Source: Clostridiales bacterium
GTDB taxonomy: Bacteria > Bacillota > Clostridia > Christensenellales > Aristaeellaceae
Reading direction: 5' to 3'
DNA length: 33,567 bases
Assembly: GCA_004554085.1 (NCBI GenBank)
Contig: SFNY01000032.1
Span: 1-33,567 of the forward strand
Part shown: one piece after another, positions 1 to 8,214 of the stretch
Position numbering within the stretch: the stretch's first letter is position 1
How the letters are laid out: every line of letters begins with the position of its first letter
Program-made: the position numbers and the translations under genes
Notes under the pieces: model-generated
What the model was told of the DNA's origin: nothing
What the model saw: the letters and a program-made list of their open reading frames with translations, nothing else
Database searches by the model: none

Positions 1-387
1 GTCGTCGCTGAGCAGCGCGATCACCTGCCAGCCCTTGTTCTCAGGCTTGGCCATCTCCGGGAAGATCTTGTCGATCTTGTCGCCCTCGCCGGACACGGAG
101 TTGAACAGACCGGGGCGCTTGCAGAACTTGTAGGCCTGCACCAGCACGTCCGGGCTGGGGCTGTCCACGCTGATCGGGAGATCCGTAACCTCCTGGATGC
201 AGTCGATCATCCACCTGAGGGTTTCAACCTCCTCCACCTCCGGCACGGAGGCGCAGCAGTCGATGAAGGTCGCACCGGCTTCCGCCTGCATGCGCGCGCG
301 CTCCTTGATGAACTCGCTGTCGCGGCGCGCAATGGCATCGGCCACAGAGGGAATGGAACCGTTGATTTTTTCGCCGATAATTATCAT
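1..387 (-). CDS. Methyltetrahydrofolate:corrinoid methyltransferase-like protein (pterin-binding TIM barrel), 3' end cut by window edge
   Basis: The visible 129 codons start at ATG 387 behind a GGAGG site and stay open to base 1, so the C-terminal part is missing. The N-terminus (MIIIGEKINGSIPSV), the following GATFIDCCAS and the LPISVDSPSPDVL segment resemble the pterin-binding methyltransferases of the AcsE/MtgA group, in the dihydropteroate-synthase fold. Family members move a methyl group between a corrinoid protein and tetrahydrofolate. It starts only 15 bp after the mutarotase-like gene and is the last visible gene of the operon. With two UroD-superfamily proteins upstream, the likely role is the second methyltransferase of a demethylation pathway. 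Direction of transfer and partner corrinoid protein are inferred. A true folate-synthesis enzyme is unlikely given the sequence and setting. Confidence 0.8.
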   Translation of the reverse strand, partial: MIIIGEKINGSIPSVADAIARRDSEFIKERARMQAEAGATFIDCCASVPEVEEVETLRWMIDCIQEVTDLPISVDSPSPDVLVQAYKFCKRPGLFNSVSGEGDKIDKIFPEMAKPENKGWQVIALLSDD

Positions 388-402
388 TGTTTGTCCTCCA
401 AA

Positions 403-726
403 TCAATCCAGATGGTAAATTTCCGCCATGTCCGACCAGAATTCACCCTCCGCGCGATCCTCCAGCGGCTGCATCAGCGGCTTGACGATGTCCCACCACT
501 GCTGGGTGACGGGGTCGGCAGCCATCTTCGCCATGTCCGCCTCGTAATCATCGCCCACGTACTCGTAGTAGGTGAAGAGGTAGTCGCCGCGGCTGTAGAT
601 GGAGTAGTTCTGCAGATGGCATTCCTTGATCATTTCATTCACGCCCGGCAACGGGTTGGCGTGGTGCTTCTTGTAGGCCTCCAGGCACTCCGGCTTGATC
701 TTGATCATCTGTCCGAAACGCATCAT
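403..726 (-). CDS. L-rhamnose mutarotase-like protein (RhaM/DUF718 family)
   Basis: This 107-residue protein has the size of RhaM, which interconverts the anomers of L-rhamnose. It keeps the family pattern: a beta strand at the N-terminus (MMRFGQMIKIKPEC), a helix ending in His21-His22 where the RhaM catalytic histidine lies, NYSIY, and the tryptophan pair in TQQWWDIVKPLM. The ribosome binding site (GAGGGGGG) overlaps the stop of the preceding UroD-like gene, so the two are probably translated together. In this operon it suggests that the imported compound is a sugar, perhaps a 6-deoxy or methylated sugar. Substrate specificity is not readable; other DUF718 members may act on other pyranoses. 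Confidence 0.8.
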   Translation of the reverse strand: MMRFGQMIKIKPECLEAYKKHHANPLPGVNEMIKECHLQNYSIYSRGDYLFTYYEYVGDDYEADMAKMAADPVTQQWWDIVKPLMQPLEDRAEGEFWSDMAEIYHLD

Positions 727-740
727 ACGCCCATCCCCCC

Positions 741-1787
741 TCAGTAGATCTTTCCGGCCTCGTCGAACAGGGCCTTGACGTTCTCTGCGGGCACGTCCGC
801 CTGCAGGGCCTCATGGCTGGGAGAGACGATCAGGCCGGTGGGGAACACCGTACGCAGCTCGCGCACCTTTGCGGCGACCTGCTCGGGCGTGCCGTAGGGC
901 AGCAGATCCTGGGTGTCCACGCCGCCGCAGAAGGCGACCTTGCCCTCGAACTTCGACTTCAGGTTCTCCGGCTGCATGCCCGCCGCCATCGCCTGGATGG
1001 GATGGATCACGTCCACGCCCGCCTCGATCAGCTGGGGAATGGCCTCCACGATGGAGCCGCAGGAGTGATACACGATCTTCACGCCGTAGCTGTGGGCGAT
1101 CTCGATCAGGCGCTTTGCGCCGGGGATCACGAAGCGGGAGACCAGGTCGGGGCTGATCATCAGTCCGCGCTGGGAGCCGATGTCGTCGCCGATGAGCACG
1201 GCGTGCACCTTGCCCTTCGTGGCCTCCAGGAAGATGCGCAGCGCCTTCTCGTAGAATTCAATGATCTTCTCGTCCACGTAGTGCACGATCTCCGGCTCTG
1301 CGACCATGTTCATCAGCGCCGTCTGCATGCCGAAGGCCGCGCAGGTGTCCTGGAAGTGGCAGGCCCAGAGCATGCCCATGACCACCTTGCCCTCCGGGGC
1401 CTCGTCCACCAGCTTGCGGCAGAGCTCGGGATCAATGTACTTCTCGGGATCCGGCCAGGGGAAGTTCACCGCGAGGACGTCGTCCATGTCCTCGCACTCC
1501 GCAAAGCAGCCGTCCGCGGTGAGCGTGCGGTGCTCGGTATCGACGTTGGAGCCGTTCATGTACCAGTCAAAGGCGGCAAAGATGGCGTTGCAGGTGGGGG
1601 AATGATAGGGAATCTCCACGGCGTAGAAGTCGTCGCCGCAGACGCGCTTCAGGCCCTTCGTGTCCTCCACTCCATAGAACGCGCACAGCTTCTTTGCCTC
1701 CTCCGGGGTGGGGTCGCCCAGCCAGCAGGCGGGACGGTCGACCGGTTCGTAGGCAATCGTGGCATAGAATCTCTCAATACTGTTCAT
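741..1787 (-). CDS. UroD-superfamily protein, corrinoid methyltransferase-like (copy b)
   Basis: A 348-residue TIM-barrel protein of the uroporphyrinogen decarboxylase superfamily. It lacks the arginine-rich N-terminal substrate loop (RQAGR) of true heme-pathway HemE. It does have His241 and Cys243 (YHSCGS) and Cys287 (FCGGVDTQ), an H-x-C plus distal C pattern like the zinc site of MtaA/CmuA-type methyltransferases. Such enzymes activate a methyl donor or thiol acceptor with zinc and exchange methyl groups with a corrinoid protein. It follows the binding-protein gene after 142 bp that hold a hairpin, and is followed at once by the mutarotase-like gene. The likely role is methyl transfer from the imported compound; decarboxylase activity cannot be excluded from sequence. 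Confidence 0.8.
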   Translation of the reverse strand: MNSIERFYATIAYEPVDRPACWLGDPTPEEAKKLCAFYGVEDTKGLKRVCGDDFYAVEIPYHSPTCNAIFAAFDWYMNGSNVDTEHRTLTADGCFAECEDMDDVLAVNFPWPDPEKYIDPELCRKLVDEAPEGKVVMGMLWACHFQDTCAAFGMQTALMNMVAEPEIVHYVDEKIIEFYEKALRIFLEATKGKVHAVLIGDDIGSQRGLMISPDLVSRFVIPGAKRLIEIAHSYGVKIVYHSCGSIVEAIPQLIEAGVDVIHPIQAMAAGMQPENLKSKFEGKVAFCGGVDTQDLLPYGTPEQVAAKVRELRTVFPTGLIVSPSHEALQADVPAENVKALFDEAGKIY

Positions 1788-1857
1788 TCATCCGGCTCCC
1801 TTCGTTGTGTTCTTATGATCAATTGCTTTCGCAAGGTGATTTCAAATTCAATTTGCT

Positions 1858-1920
1858 GCGCCCGGGGCGCTGGATTGCCGCAGATAGAATTGGGGGAAGG
1901 GGCGGACGATTGTCCGCCCC
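1858..1920 (-). terminator. Stem-loops after the binding-protein gene (attenuator or 3' stabiliser)
   Basis: A strong hairpin lies just after the binding-protein stop: stem 1899-1907 with 1912-1920, GGGGCGGAC pairing with GTCCGCCCC. On the minus strand it is followed by a pyrimidine run (TTCCCCC) rather than a U-tract. A second GC palindrome lies at 1858-1870. Such hairpins behind ABC binding-protein genes commonly protect the upstream mRNA or partly terminate, which raises binding-protein yield over downstream enzymes. That role is inferred. Confidence 0.5.
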
Positions 1921-1929
1921 TGAATCAGA

Positions 1930-3096
1930 TTACCACTGGCAGGGCAGGAAGGATTCCACGTTCTCAGCGTTGATGATGTCGGTGCCGATGAAGGAAACGC
2001 GGGCGATGTCCTCGCCGTTGAAGTACTCAGCAACGGTGCGGACCGCGAGGCCGGCGTCGCCCTGGCAGGACTGATAGCTGCACGCGCTCAGGTCGCCGCT
2101 CTGGATCAGCTCAGCGCCCTGCTTGGAGATACCGGCAGCAACGATGATGATGTCGTCGCGGCCAGCGGCCTTGCAAGCCTCGGCAGCGCCGATGGCCTGG
2201 TCGGAGTCGTCCGCCAGAACGATGGCGTTCAGCTTGTCGCCGTACTTGGTGATCCAGTCAGACACGACCTGCTTGACAGCGGAGGCCTCGAAGCCGGGGC
2301 TCTGGATGTCGAGGTGCTCGATTTCCGGATACTTGGAGCCCAGCTCGGACATGGGGCCGAAGCAGCGGGCATAGTAGGGAGAGCCGCCGACGTTGTGGGT
2401 GATGTAGGCCACGCCGCCCTTGCCGCCGAGGTCCTCGCCCAGCTGGTTGGCCAGAACGCGCATCTGATACCAGTCGTTGGGGCCGGTGTAGGCGCGGATG
2501 AAGTTCATCGCGGAAGCCTCAGGCAGGGTGTTGCTGCAGAAGGCGGGGATGCCGGCGTCGGTGATCTTCTTGAACTGCTGGGCAGCATGATCGGCGCTCA
2601 GGGGAATCAGCACGATGGCGTCGGGCTGCTCGTTGATGGCCTGATCGATGTAGCCGTCCTGCGTGGACTGATCCCAGTTGGGGTCATAGATGTCGCAGGT
2701 CATGCCGACCGCCTCGCAGGCAGCCTGGAAGGCCTCGGAGTAGCAGGTGGTCCATGCATGCGCGCCGTGCACGATGCAGATCACATGCTTGCCCTTCGCG
2801 CCGTCCGCGGGAGACTCCGGGAAGGTCGCGTCAGCGGAGGTATCCCAGTCGAGATACTCATAATAGTGCCACTTGTCGGGATTGGTGTCTTCCAGCTGCT
2901 CCAGCTCCTCATAGGTGCCGACGGCTTCCGGAACGTCGAAGGTGACGCCGGGGGCCAGCATGGGATGGTTGTCGGTGGTCATCAGGGTGGCGACTGCTTC
3001 GTCGAACAGCGCCTTGGAGTCTTCGAGGTTGTCAGCCAGCGCCACATTGCACAGCAGCACTGCCATGACCAGCAGGATACCCAGGATCTTCTTCAT
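1930..3096 (-). CDS. Sugar ABC transporter substrate-binding protein (periplasmic-binding / RbsB-like)
   Basis: A 388-residue secreted binding protein. Residues 1-21 form a signal peptide (KK, then a hydrophobic stretch, ending VALA before Asp22). The mature part has a type-I periplasmic-binding-protein fold, seen in GKHVICIVHGAHAW near the first strand, the repeat QPDAIVLIPLSADH, NAIVLADDSDQAIGAAEAC and IVAAGISKQGAELI. ATG 3096 follows a strong AAGGAGG. Cys16 sits in a poor lipobox (VLLC), so anchoring as a lipoprotein is uncertain, which is unusual for a Gram-positive binding protein. It follows permease B by 54 bp and should deliver the substrate to the RbsC-type permeases. The ligand is unknown; a sugar or sugar-like compound fits the family. 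Confidence 0.88.
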   Translation of the reverse strand: MKKILGILLVMAVLLCNVALADNLEDSKALFDEAVATLMTTDNHPMLAPGVTFDVPEAVGTYEELEQLEDTNPDKWHYYEYLDWDTSADATFPESPADGAKGKHVICIVHGAHAWTTCYSEAFQAACEAVGMTCDIYDPNWDQSTQDGYIDQAINEQPDAIVLIPLSADHAAQQFKKITDAGIPAFCSNTLPEASAMNFIRAYTGPNDWYQMRVLANQLGEDLGGKGGVAYITHNVGGSPYYARCFGPMSELGSKYPEIEHLDIQSPGFEASAVKQVVSDWITKYGDKLNAIVLADDSDQAIGAAEACKAAGRDDIIIVAAGISKQGAELIQSGDLSACSYQSCQGDAGLAVRTVAEYFNGEDIARVSFIGTDIINAENVESFLPCQW

Positions 3097-3113
3097 GGTT
3101 TTTCCTCCTTAAA

Positions 3114-3136
3114 TTAAAGCGCGAACGCTTTTTTAA
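3114..3136 (-). other. Small hairpin with UUCG loop ahead of the binding-protein gene
   Basis: In the 54-bp gap between permease B and the binding protein, AAAGCG (3126-3131 read on the minus strand) pairs with CGCTTT (3116-3121) around a UUCG loop, flanked by A/U-rich arms, directly before the AAGGAGG site. It could mark an mRNA processing point that gives a separate, stable binding-protein transcript. The structure is visible; the function is inferred. Confidence 0.35.
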
Positions 3137-3150
3137 TGTAGATATTGGCC

Positions 3151-4170
3151 TCAGGCCTTTCCGATTTCCCGCAGGTGTTCGTTGTGCAGGTTGGGACGGG
3201 TACCCACAACCTTGCTGCGCCTGTACTGCGCGAGGGTCTCGTACACGATGCAGACGATCAGGATCGCCGCGATCACCAGCACCTGCTGCTCGGTCTTCTT
3301 GAACAGAGATTTCAGGAAGCCGATGGCGATCAGGGAGACCCAGGTCCAGATGACGCTGCCCTTGCCGCCGGAGAGGGAGGTGCCGCCGATGATGGTCGCC
3401 GTGATGGCGATCATCAGGGGGCTGATGCCCTTTTCGCCCATGGTGATGGACGCCGCGCCGGAGTAGATGCCGTTCAGGGCGCCGCCCAGCGCGCAGCCGG
3501 TGGAGGAGATCACGAACGCCAGCGTGGTGACGCTGCGGCTCTTGATGCCGGCCAGCCACGCGGTTTCCACATTGCCGCCCACCATATAGATGTTCCTGCC
3601 CGTGCGGGTGAAGCGCAGAAAGATCCATACGAGGAAGATTGCGACCGTGGTGATGATGAAGTAGAGCGAGAACGGCAGGGGGCCGACCGCGCTGTTGAGC
3701 AGCTCATTGAAGGCATAGTCGCGTCCGATGGAGAGCTCCGCGCCGCCGGTGTAGATGTACATCAGGCCCTTCAGAACAAACTGCATGCCCAGGGTGACGA
3801 TGAACGAGGGGATCTCGAACTTCGTTGCAAGCGTGCCGTTCACCAGGCCGATGGCCACGCCGGAGAGGGTCGCGACCAGGATGGCCAGCGCCCAGGGCAG
3901 GCCGCTCTGGGAGTGCAGACCCAGGCACAGCAGCGCGCCCATGGTGGACATGTGCATCGCCGTCAGATCCATGTGGCCGGCAATCATGCAGGTGGTAAAG
4001 CCCATGCCCAGCCACATCACCAGGCTGGTGTTGCCCGTAACCGCCCGGATGTTGAAGGCCGTAAAGAACTTCTTCGTAAATAAGCCGCAAAAGAGTATGA
4101 TGGCAAGGAAGAAGAAACAGCGATACGTATTGATGAAATTCAGGTTGAATCGAATCTTTCTCTTCATCAT
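3151..4170 (-). CDS. Sugar ABC transporter permease B (RbsC-like)
   Basis: A 339-residue polytopic membrane protein of the branched ribose/xylose permease family. It shows repeated hydrophobic segments and the family signatures VNGTLATKFEIPSFIVTLG in the centre and GGTSLSGGKGSV near residue 265, the cytoplasmic loop that contacts the ATPase. Its start overlaps the stop of permease A (ATGA at 4167-4170), so it is translationally coupled to it. A second ATG directly follows the first. It should form the membrane channel together with permease A, since two different permeases are encoded. The intact frame contrasts with permease A. Confidence 0.88.
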   Translation of the reverse strand: MMKRKIRFNLNFINTYRCFFFLAIILFCGLFTKKFFTAFNIRAVTGNTSLVMWLGMGFTTCMIAGHMDLTAMHMSTMGALLCLGLHSQSGLPWALAILVATLSGVAIGLVNGTLATKFEIPSFIVTLGMQFVLKGLMYIYTGGAELSIGRDYAFNELLNSAVGPLPFSLYFIITTVAIFLVWIFLRFTRTGRNIYMVGGNVETAWLAGIKSRSVTTLAFVISSTGCALGGALNGIYSGAASITMGEKGISPLMIAITATIIGGTSLSGGKGSVIWTWVSLIAIGFLKSLFKKTEQQVLVIAAILIVCIVYETLAQYRRSKVVGTRPNLHNEHLREIGKA

Positions 4171-5189
4171 GCTTTCCCCAGCTTCCTGTTAGAATAAGTG
4201 TTGAGCCATACGATGAACAGGAAAACGATACCCTGTACAAGGTACTTGGAGTAGGTATCCAGGCCGATCCACGAGAGAATGTTGTTCAGGATGCTGTAAG
4301 CCAGCACGCCGCCGAAGGCGCCGATGACGCTGCCCTTGCCGCCGCACAGCTGCACGCCGCCCAGCAGAACCGTGGTCAGGCAGGAGAAATCGTAGCCCAT
4401 GCCGTTTTCATAGGACGAGGTCTTGCGCAGCGCGGAGAAGAAGATGCCGCCGGTGGCCGCACACACGCCGCAGATCATGTAGGCGGTGATGAGCACCTTC
4501 GTGCAGTTGATGCCCGAGAACTTTGCCACGTCGTAGTTCGTGCCGATGATCTTCAGCTTCTGGCCGAAGCCGGTCTTGGAGTGGATGAACCAGGCGATGA
4601 TGAACATCACGATCATCACCACGGCCATCAGCGAGATGAAGCTGGTCAGGTAGGTGCGGGAGATTGCGTAGAAGGTGTTTGCCGCCCGCTGCGCAAACTC
4701 CGTGGGCTTTGCCACCGTGTCCGCATAGAGCTGCTTGCCCTGCCACACCACGCGCACGATGCCGGAGAGCAGCAGGTTGAAGCCTCAGGACCAGATGATG
4801 GGATGGGCGCGGAACTTTCCGATCATCAGGCCGTTGATGAAGCCGATCAGCGCGCCGGAGGCGATGCCGATCAGCAGCGCCGGAATGAAGCCCAGGTTGA
4901 TGAACTGCACGGTGAGCATGCCCGCCATGGCCATGGTCATGGGGATGGACATGTCGTTCATGTTGCCGGAGTAGACCACGAACATCAGGCCCGCGCTGAC
5001 CATGCCGATCAGGGCGCTGGCCTCCAGAATGGACTGGATGTTGCTGGCCGAGAAGAACTGGCCGCCGGACAGGAGCACGCCCGCCACGATCAGCAGCAGC
5101 ACGACTACGTAAATGCCCAGCTTGTTGAAAATCAGGCTGAATTTATTGATTTCAACCTTTCTCTTGTCGACCTTCTGTGCGCCGTTCAT
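4167..5189 (-). pseudogene. Sugar ABC transporter permease A (RbsC-like) interrupted by one in-frame TGA
   Basis: The frame codes for a complete RbsC-like permease of about 340 codons except for TGA at 4785-4787 (codon 135), in the sequence HPIIWS-TGA-GFNLLLSG. Both halves are in the same frame and there is no other lesion. The N-terminal part holds the first membrane segments and IGFINGLMIGKFRAHPII; the C-terminal part holds GGVQLCGGKGSVIGAFGG, the ATPase-contact loop. TGG to TGA is one transition, so Trp is a likely ancestral residue. A GTG at 4757 could in principle restart the second half, but no ribosome binding site precedes it. ATGA overlaps join it to the ATPase gene upstream and to permease B downstream. 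It is annotated here as a probable recent nonsense allele or sequence error, not a decayed gene. Confidence 0.8.
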
Positions 5190-6718
5190 TTCACGTATTC
5201 CCCCTCTCCGTTGGCCGCAATCAGCAGCGAGTTTTCGGTGATGGCCTCCTTGGGAATCTCACCGATGATGTGGCCCTCCCGGAGGATCACGGCCCGGTCG
5301 CACAGGCCGACGACCTCGGGCAGGTCGCTGGAGAGCAGGATCACGGACTTGCCCTGCTTCACGAAGCGACGGATCGCCTCGTGGATGGTCTGCTTCGCGC
5401 CAACGTCGACGCCGCGGGTGGGCTCATCCAGAATCAGGATGTCCACGTCCGCCGCCAGCCACTTCGCCATCAGCACCTTCTGCTGGTTGCCGCCGGAGAA
5501 GCTGTTCACCTGGCGCTGGGGATCCGCCGGATACACCTGCATTTCGTCGATCTTCTCCTGCACCAGCGCGGTGTGCTTCGCGGGATTGTAGAGGATGCCC
5601 TTGGAATACTTGTCGATCACGCAGGAGAGCACGTTGTCCTGCACCGTCTGCGGCAGGGCCAGGCCGTAGAGCTTCCGATTCTCGCTCAGGTAGCCGATGC
5701 CGCCCTTGATCGCCTCGCCAAAGTTCCTGAAGTGGGTCTCCTTGCCGTGGATGAAGAGCTTGCCCTGGTTGATCTGGTCGATGCTGACCAGGGAGCGGGC
5801 GATCTCCGTGCGTCCGGCGCCTGCCAGGCCGCAGATGACCAGCACCTCCCCCTTGTGCAGGCTGAAGTTTACGTGGTGGAAAAAGCCCCAGCGGGTATAG
5901 TCCTCCACGCGGAGCACCTCTTCGCTGGAAATCTCGTGGGCTTCCCTGGTGTAGAAGTTGTTCACCGGCTTGCCCACCATCTTCTCCACCAGGGACTCGG
6001 TGTTGACCTCACTGATGGGCAGGGTGTCCACGCGCTCGCCGTCGCGCATGATGGTCACGGTGTCGGCGATCTCGAAGATCTCCGCCAGGTGGTGCGAGAT
6101 GTAGATGATGGCCAGGCCCTGCGCCTTCAGATTGCGGATGATGCCGAACAGGCGCTGAACCTCCTCGCTGGAAAGCGCGGAGGTGGGCTCGTCCATGACG
6201 ATGATCTTCGGCTTGGAGCCCAGCACCTTTGCGATCTCCACCAGCTGCGCGTCGCACTGGCTGATTTCGGAGACGTCCATGGTGGGATCCAGATGCTCCA
6301 GACCCACCTGCTTCAGCAGCTCCTTCGCCTCGGCGACGGCCTTTTTCTTGTCGATGAACAGGGCGTTCTTCTTGGGAAGGCGGCCGACCAGCAGGTTTTC
6401 ATAGATGGAGATGCGCTGTGCGAGGCTCAGCTCCTGATACACCATGCCGATGCCGTACTCCTTGGCCATGTTCGGCGAATGCAGCAGGCTCTTTTCGCCG
6501 TCGATATAGATGTCTCCGGTGTAATCGCTGTACAGGCCGGAAAGAACCTTCATCAGCGTGGATTTTCCTGCTCCGTTTTCACCCAGCAGGGCGTGGACCT
6601 CGCCCTTCTTTACGCAGAAATCCACCTTGTTGACAGCAAGCGTTCCCGGGAAACGCTTGGACACGCTCCGCATCTCAAGTGCATAGCGCTCCTCGCTGCG
6701 GGGCATTGCTTCCGCCAT
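5186..6718 (-). CDS. Sugar ABC transporter ATP-binding protein (RbsA/MglA-like, two nucleotide-binding domains)
   Basis: A 510-residue fused double ATPase. Domain 1 has Walker A GENGAGKST at residues 46-54, a weak signature (ISQCDAQLVEIAKVL) and Walker B IIVMDEPTSAL. Domain 2 has the degenerate Walker A typical of this family (CGLAGAGRTEIARSL), the signature FSGGNQQKVLMAKWL and Walker B ILILDEPTRGVD. This is the arrangement of RbsA/MglA/XylG, which energise sugar uptake with RbsC-type permeases. It starts 75 bp after the first UroD-like gene with a GGGGG site, and its TGA overlaps the ATG of permease A. Both ATP sites look as in active relatives. Confidence 0.93.
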   Translation of the reverse strand: MAEAMPRSEERYALEMRSVSKRFPGTLAVNKVDFCVKKGEVHALLGENGAGKSTLMKVLSGLYSDYTGDIYIDGEKSLLHSPNMAKEYGIGMVYQELSLAQRISIYENLLVGRLPKKNALFIDKKKAVAEAKELLKQVGLEHLDPTMDVSEISQCDAQLVEIAKVLGSKPKIIVMDEPTSALSSEEVQRLFGIIRNLKAQGLAIIYISHHLAEIFEIADTVTIMRDGERVDTLPISEVNTESLVEKMVGKPVNNFYTREAHEISSEEVLRVEDYTRWGFFHHVNFSLHKGEVLVICGLAGAGRTEIARSLVSIDQINQGKLFIHGKETHFRNFGEAIKGGIGYLSENRKLYGLALPQTVQDNVLSCVIDKYSKGILYNPAKHTALVQEKIDEMQVYPADPQRQVNSFSGGNQQKVLMAKWLAADVDILILDEPTRGVDVGAKQTIHEAIRRFVKQGKSVILLSSDLPEVVGLCDRAVILREGHIIGEIPKEAITENSLLIAANGEGEYVK

Positions 6719-6793
6719 ATACCTATCCCCCTTCTTGATCGATGGGAACAGCTCCCGCCGCAGCTGCGGCCGGAGCCGGTTCCCCGAAAATTC

Positions 6794-7855
6794 TTACATG
6801 AAATCCTTGCGGGCGTCGTAGAGCGCGAGGATGTTTTCGATCGGCACGTCGCCCTCGAAGTCCTGGCTGGGCGCGAGGATGTAGCCGCCGTTCTTGTGCA
6901 GGGCCTTGATCACGCGAACGGTCTCCGCGCGCACCTCCTCGGGCGTGCCGTGGGGCAGCACGGTCTGGGTGCAGACGCCGCCCTGGAAGCAGATCTTGTC
7001 GCCGAAGTCGCGCTTCAGGCCGTCCACCTCCATGCCGACAACCTTCTGGATGGGCTCGACGACGTCCACGCCGCACTCGATCAGGTTCGGGATGATGTTG
7101 CGGATTGCACCGCAGGAGTGCTGGAGGTAGAAGGCGTTGTGCTTGTGCGCCAGGTCTACGAAGCGCTTGGTGTTCTCGGCGAAGAACTCGTCGAACATCT
7201 TGGGGCTGAACAGGCAGCCGCGCTGGGTGCCGTAGTCATCGCACACGCGCAGGATGTCGATGCGGTCGCCGGAGGCCTGGAACATGCGCTCGTAGATCTC
7301 GAGGCTGATGTCGCAGTACTTGTTGAGCATGGCCTTGATCAGCTCCGGCTCCTCCATCATGTTCTCGTAGAACTTCTCCGCGGGATACATCATGGTGAAC
7401 ACCTGGTAGGGGCCCGGCCAGCCCACGCGGATCGCGCGGCCCTCGTGCTTGTCGCAGAAGTCCTTCACCGCGCTGTAATCGAACCAGTCCGGATTCGTCC
7501 ACTTGTCGAAAGCCTCGAACTGCTCCCAGGTCTCGATCTCCTCATAGGGGAAATAGACCATGTGCCAGTTGTATTCCACGCCGTTCCACTTGTTGATGTA
7601 GCGGTAGCCCAGCGGATGGGTGTACTCCATTTCGCCGTCCGCATTGATGAAGGGCGGATTTTCCGGGCCGATGTAGGGCGGCAGATCCATGATGCGGGTA
7701 TCGATGTCCAGGATGTCCTGCACCTCGTCGGCGGTCTTGACGCCGAAGTACTTGATGAGCTTCTCCCATGCCGTGTCCACGCACTGCATGGTGGAGGGCA
7801 CGCGGTCGGGCGTCTGGTGCATAATGGCAGCGCGGATGCGCTCTTTGGAAGTCAT
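6794..7855 (-). CDS. UroD-superfamily protein, corrinoid methyltransferase-like (copy a)
   Basis: First gene of the operon, 353 residues, starting behind AAGGGGGAT. It shares the fold and order of copy b: MTSKERIRAAIMHQTPDRVP at the N-terminus, VCDDYGTQRGCLFSP, LQHSCGA (His246, Cys248) and ICFQGGVCTQTVLPHGTPEE. Candidate third zinc ligands are Cys289 and Cys295; the usual Asp of GGVDTQ is Cys295 here. The HemE RQAGR loop is missing, so this is not a heme enzyme. The two copies differ widely, so they are not a recent duplication and may handle different methyl groups or act at different steps. Placement with a sugar transporter suggests the donor is the imported compound. Confidence 0.8.
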   Translation of the reverse strand: MTSKERIRAAIMHQTPDRVPSTMQCVDTAWEKLIKYFGVKTADEVQDILDIDTRIMDLPPYIGPENPPFINADGEMEYTHPLGYRYINKWNGVEYNWHMVYFPYEEIETWEQFEAFDKWTNPDWFDYSAVKDFCDKHEGRAIRVGWPGPYQVFTMMYPAEKFYENMMEEPELIKAMLNKYCDISLEIYERMFQASGDRIDILRVCDDYGTQRGCLFSPKMFDEFFAENTKRFVDLAHKHNAFYLQHSCGAIRNIIPNLIECGVDVVEPIQKVVGMEVDGLKRDFGDKICFQGGVCTQTVLPHGTPEEVRAETVRVIKALHKNGGYILAPSQDFEGDVPIENILALYDARKDFM

Positions 7856-8214
7856 GTTATTATCCCCCTTGTGAACAATTATGTTAAATATCTAATAGAA
7901 TGATAACAAACACCCGCTGCAAATACTATTTATGTTTCAAAGGTAATACTGTATATTTTTTAGAATACGGATTTGTTTCAAACGTTTTCCATAATTAAAT
8001 CCATACATATCAAATTTTTCGGCGGGATTTGATGCATCTTTTCCGAAATGCCGCTGTTTGTCGAAATCACGCATGAAGCATCCGTCAATTCTTTCGATAT
8101 ATAAAGTAGAGATAACCAATTTATTTCGTTTTCATTTATGGATTTTCTTTGGCTTGCGTTTGATTTTTATGGACTTTTTTTAGATTTTATTGTATAATCC
8201 ACTTGGGTGATGAT
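7856..8214. promoter_or_regulatory. Divergent promoter region between the UroD/ABC operon and the AraC-family regulator
   Basis: A 359-bp A/T-rich region without a credible gene. Toward the regulator, TGGACT (8170-8175) and TATAAT (8193-8198) are 17 bp apart, with the start codon only about 10 nt past the expected start of transcription. Toward the operon, a weaker TTGTTA/TAACAT pair lies on the minus strand at 7904-7909 and 7881-7886. TGTTTCAAA occurs at 7933-7941 and again at 7974-7982, 41 bp apart, the second running into the palindrome AAACGTTT (7980-7987). TTTATGGA occurs at 8135-8142 and 8166-8173, 31 bp apart, the second overlapping the regulator's -35. Spacings near whole helical turns suit AraC-type operator half sites; this is inference. 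Confidence 0.5.

Noticed and set aside
741..1787. Heme-pathway uroporphyrinogen decarboxylase (HemE) for either UroD-like gene
   Set aside because: The RQAGR substrate loop is missing in both and an H-x-C metal-type motif is present; no other heme genes are nearby.
4785..4787. Reassigned UGA codon in this organism
   Set aside because: TGA ends several other genes in normal positions, for example at 741-743, 5186-5188 and 13090-13092, so a general code change is excluded.
5177..7903. Very long open frame on the plus strand opposite the ABC ATPase and UroD-like genes
   Set aside because: It is antisense to well-recognised genes, has low-complexity His/Leu/Val/Asp-rich content typical of reversed GC-rich codons, and has no ribosome binding site.
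7937..8119. 60-codon minus-strand frame in the divergent control region
   Set aside because: No ribosome binding site or family likeness; it lies across the repeats and promoters.
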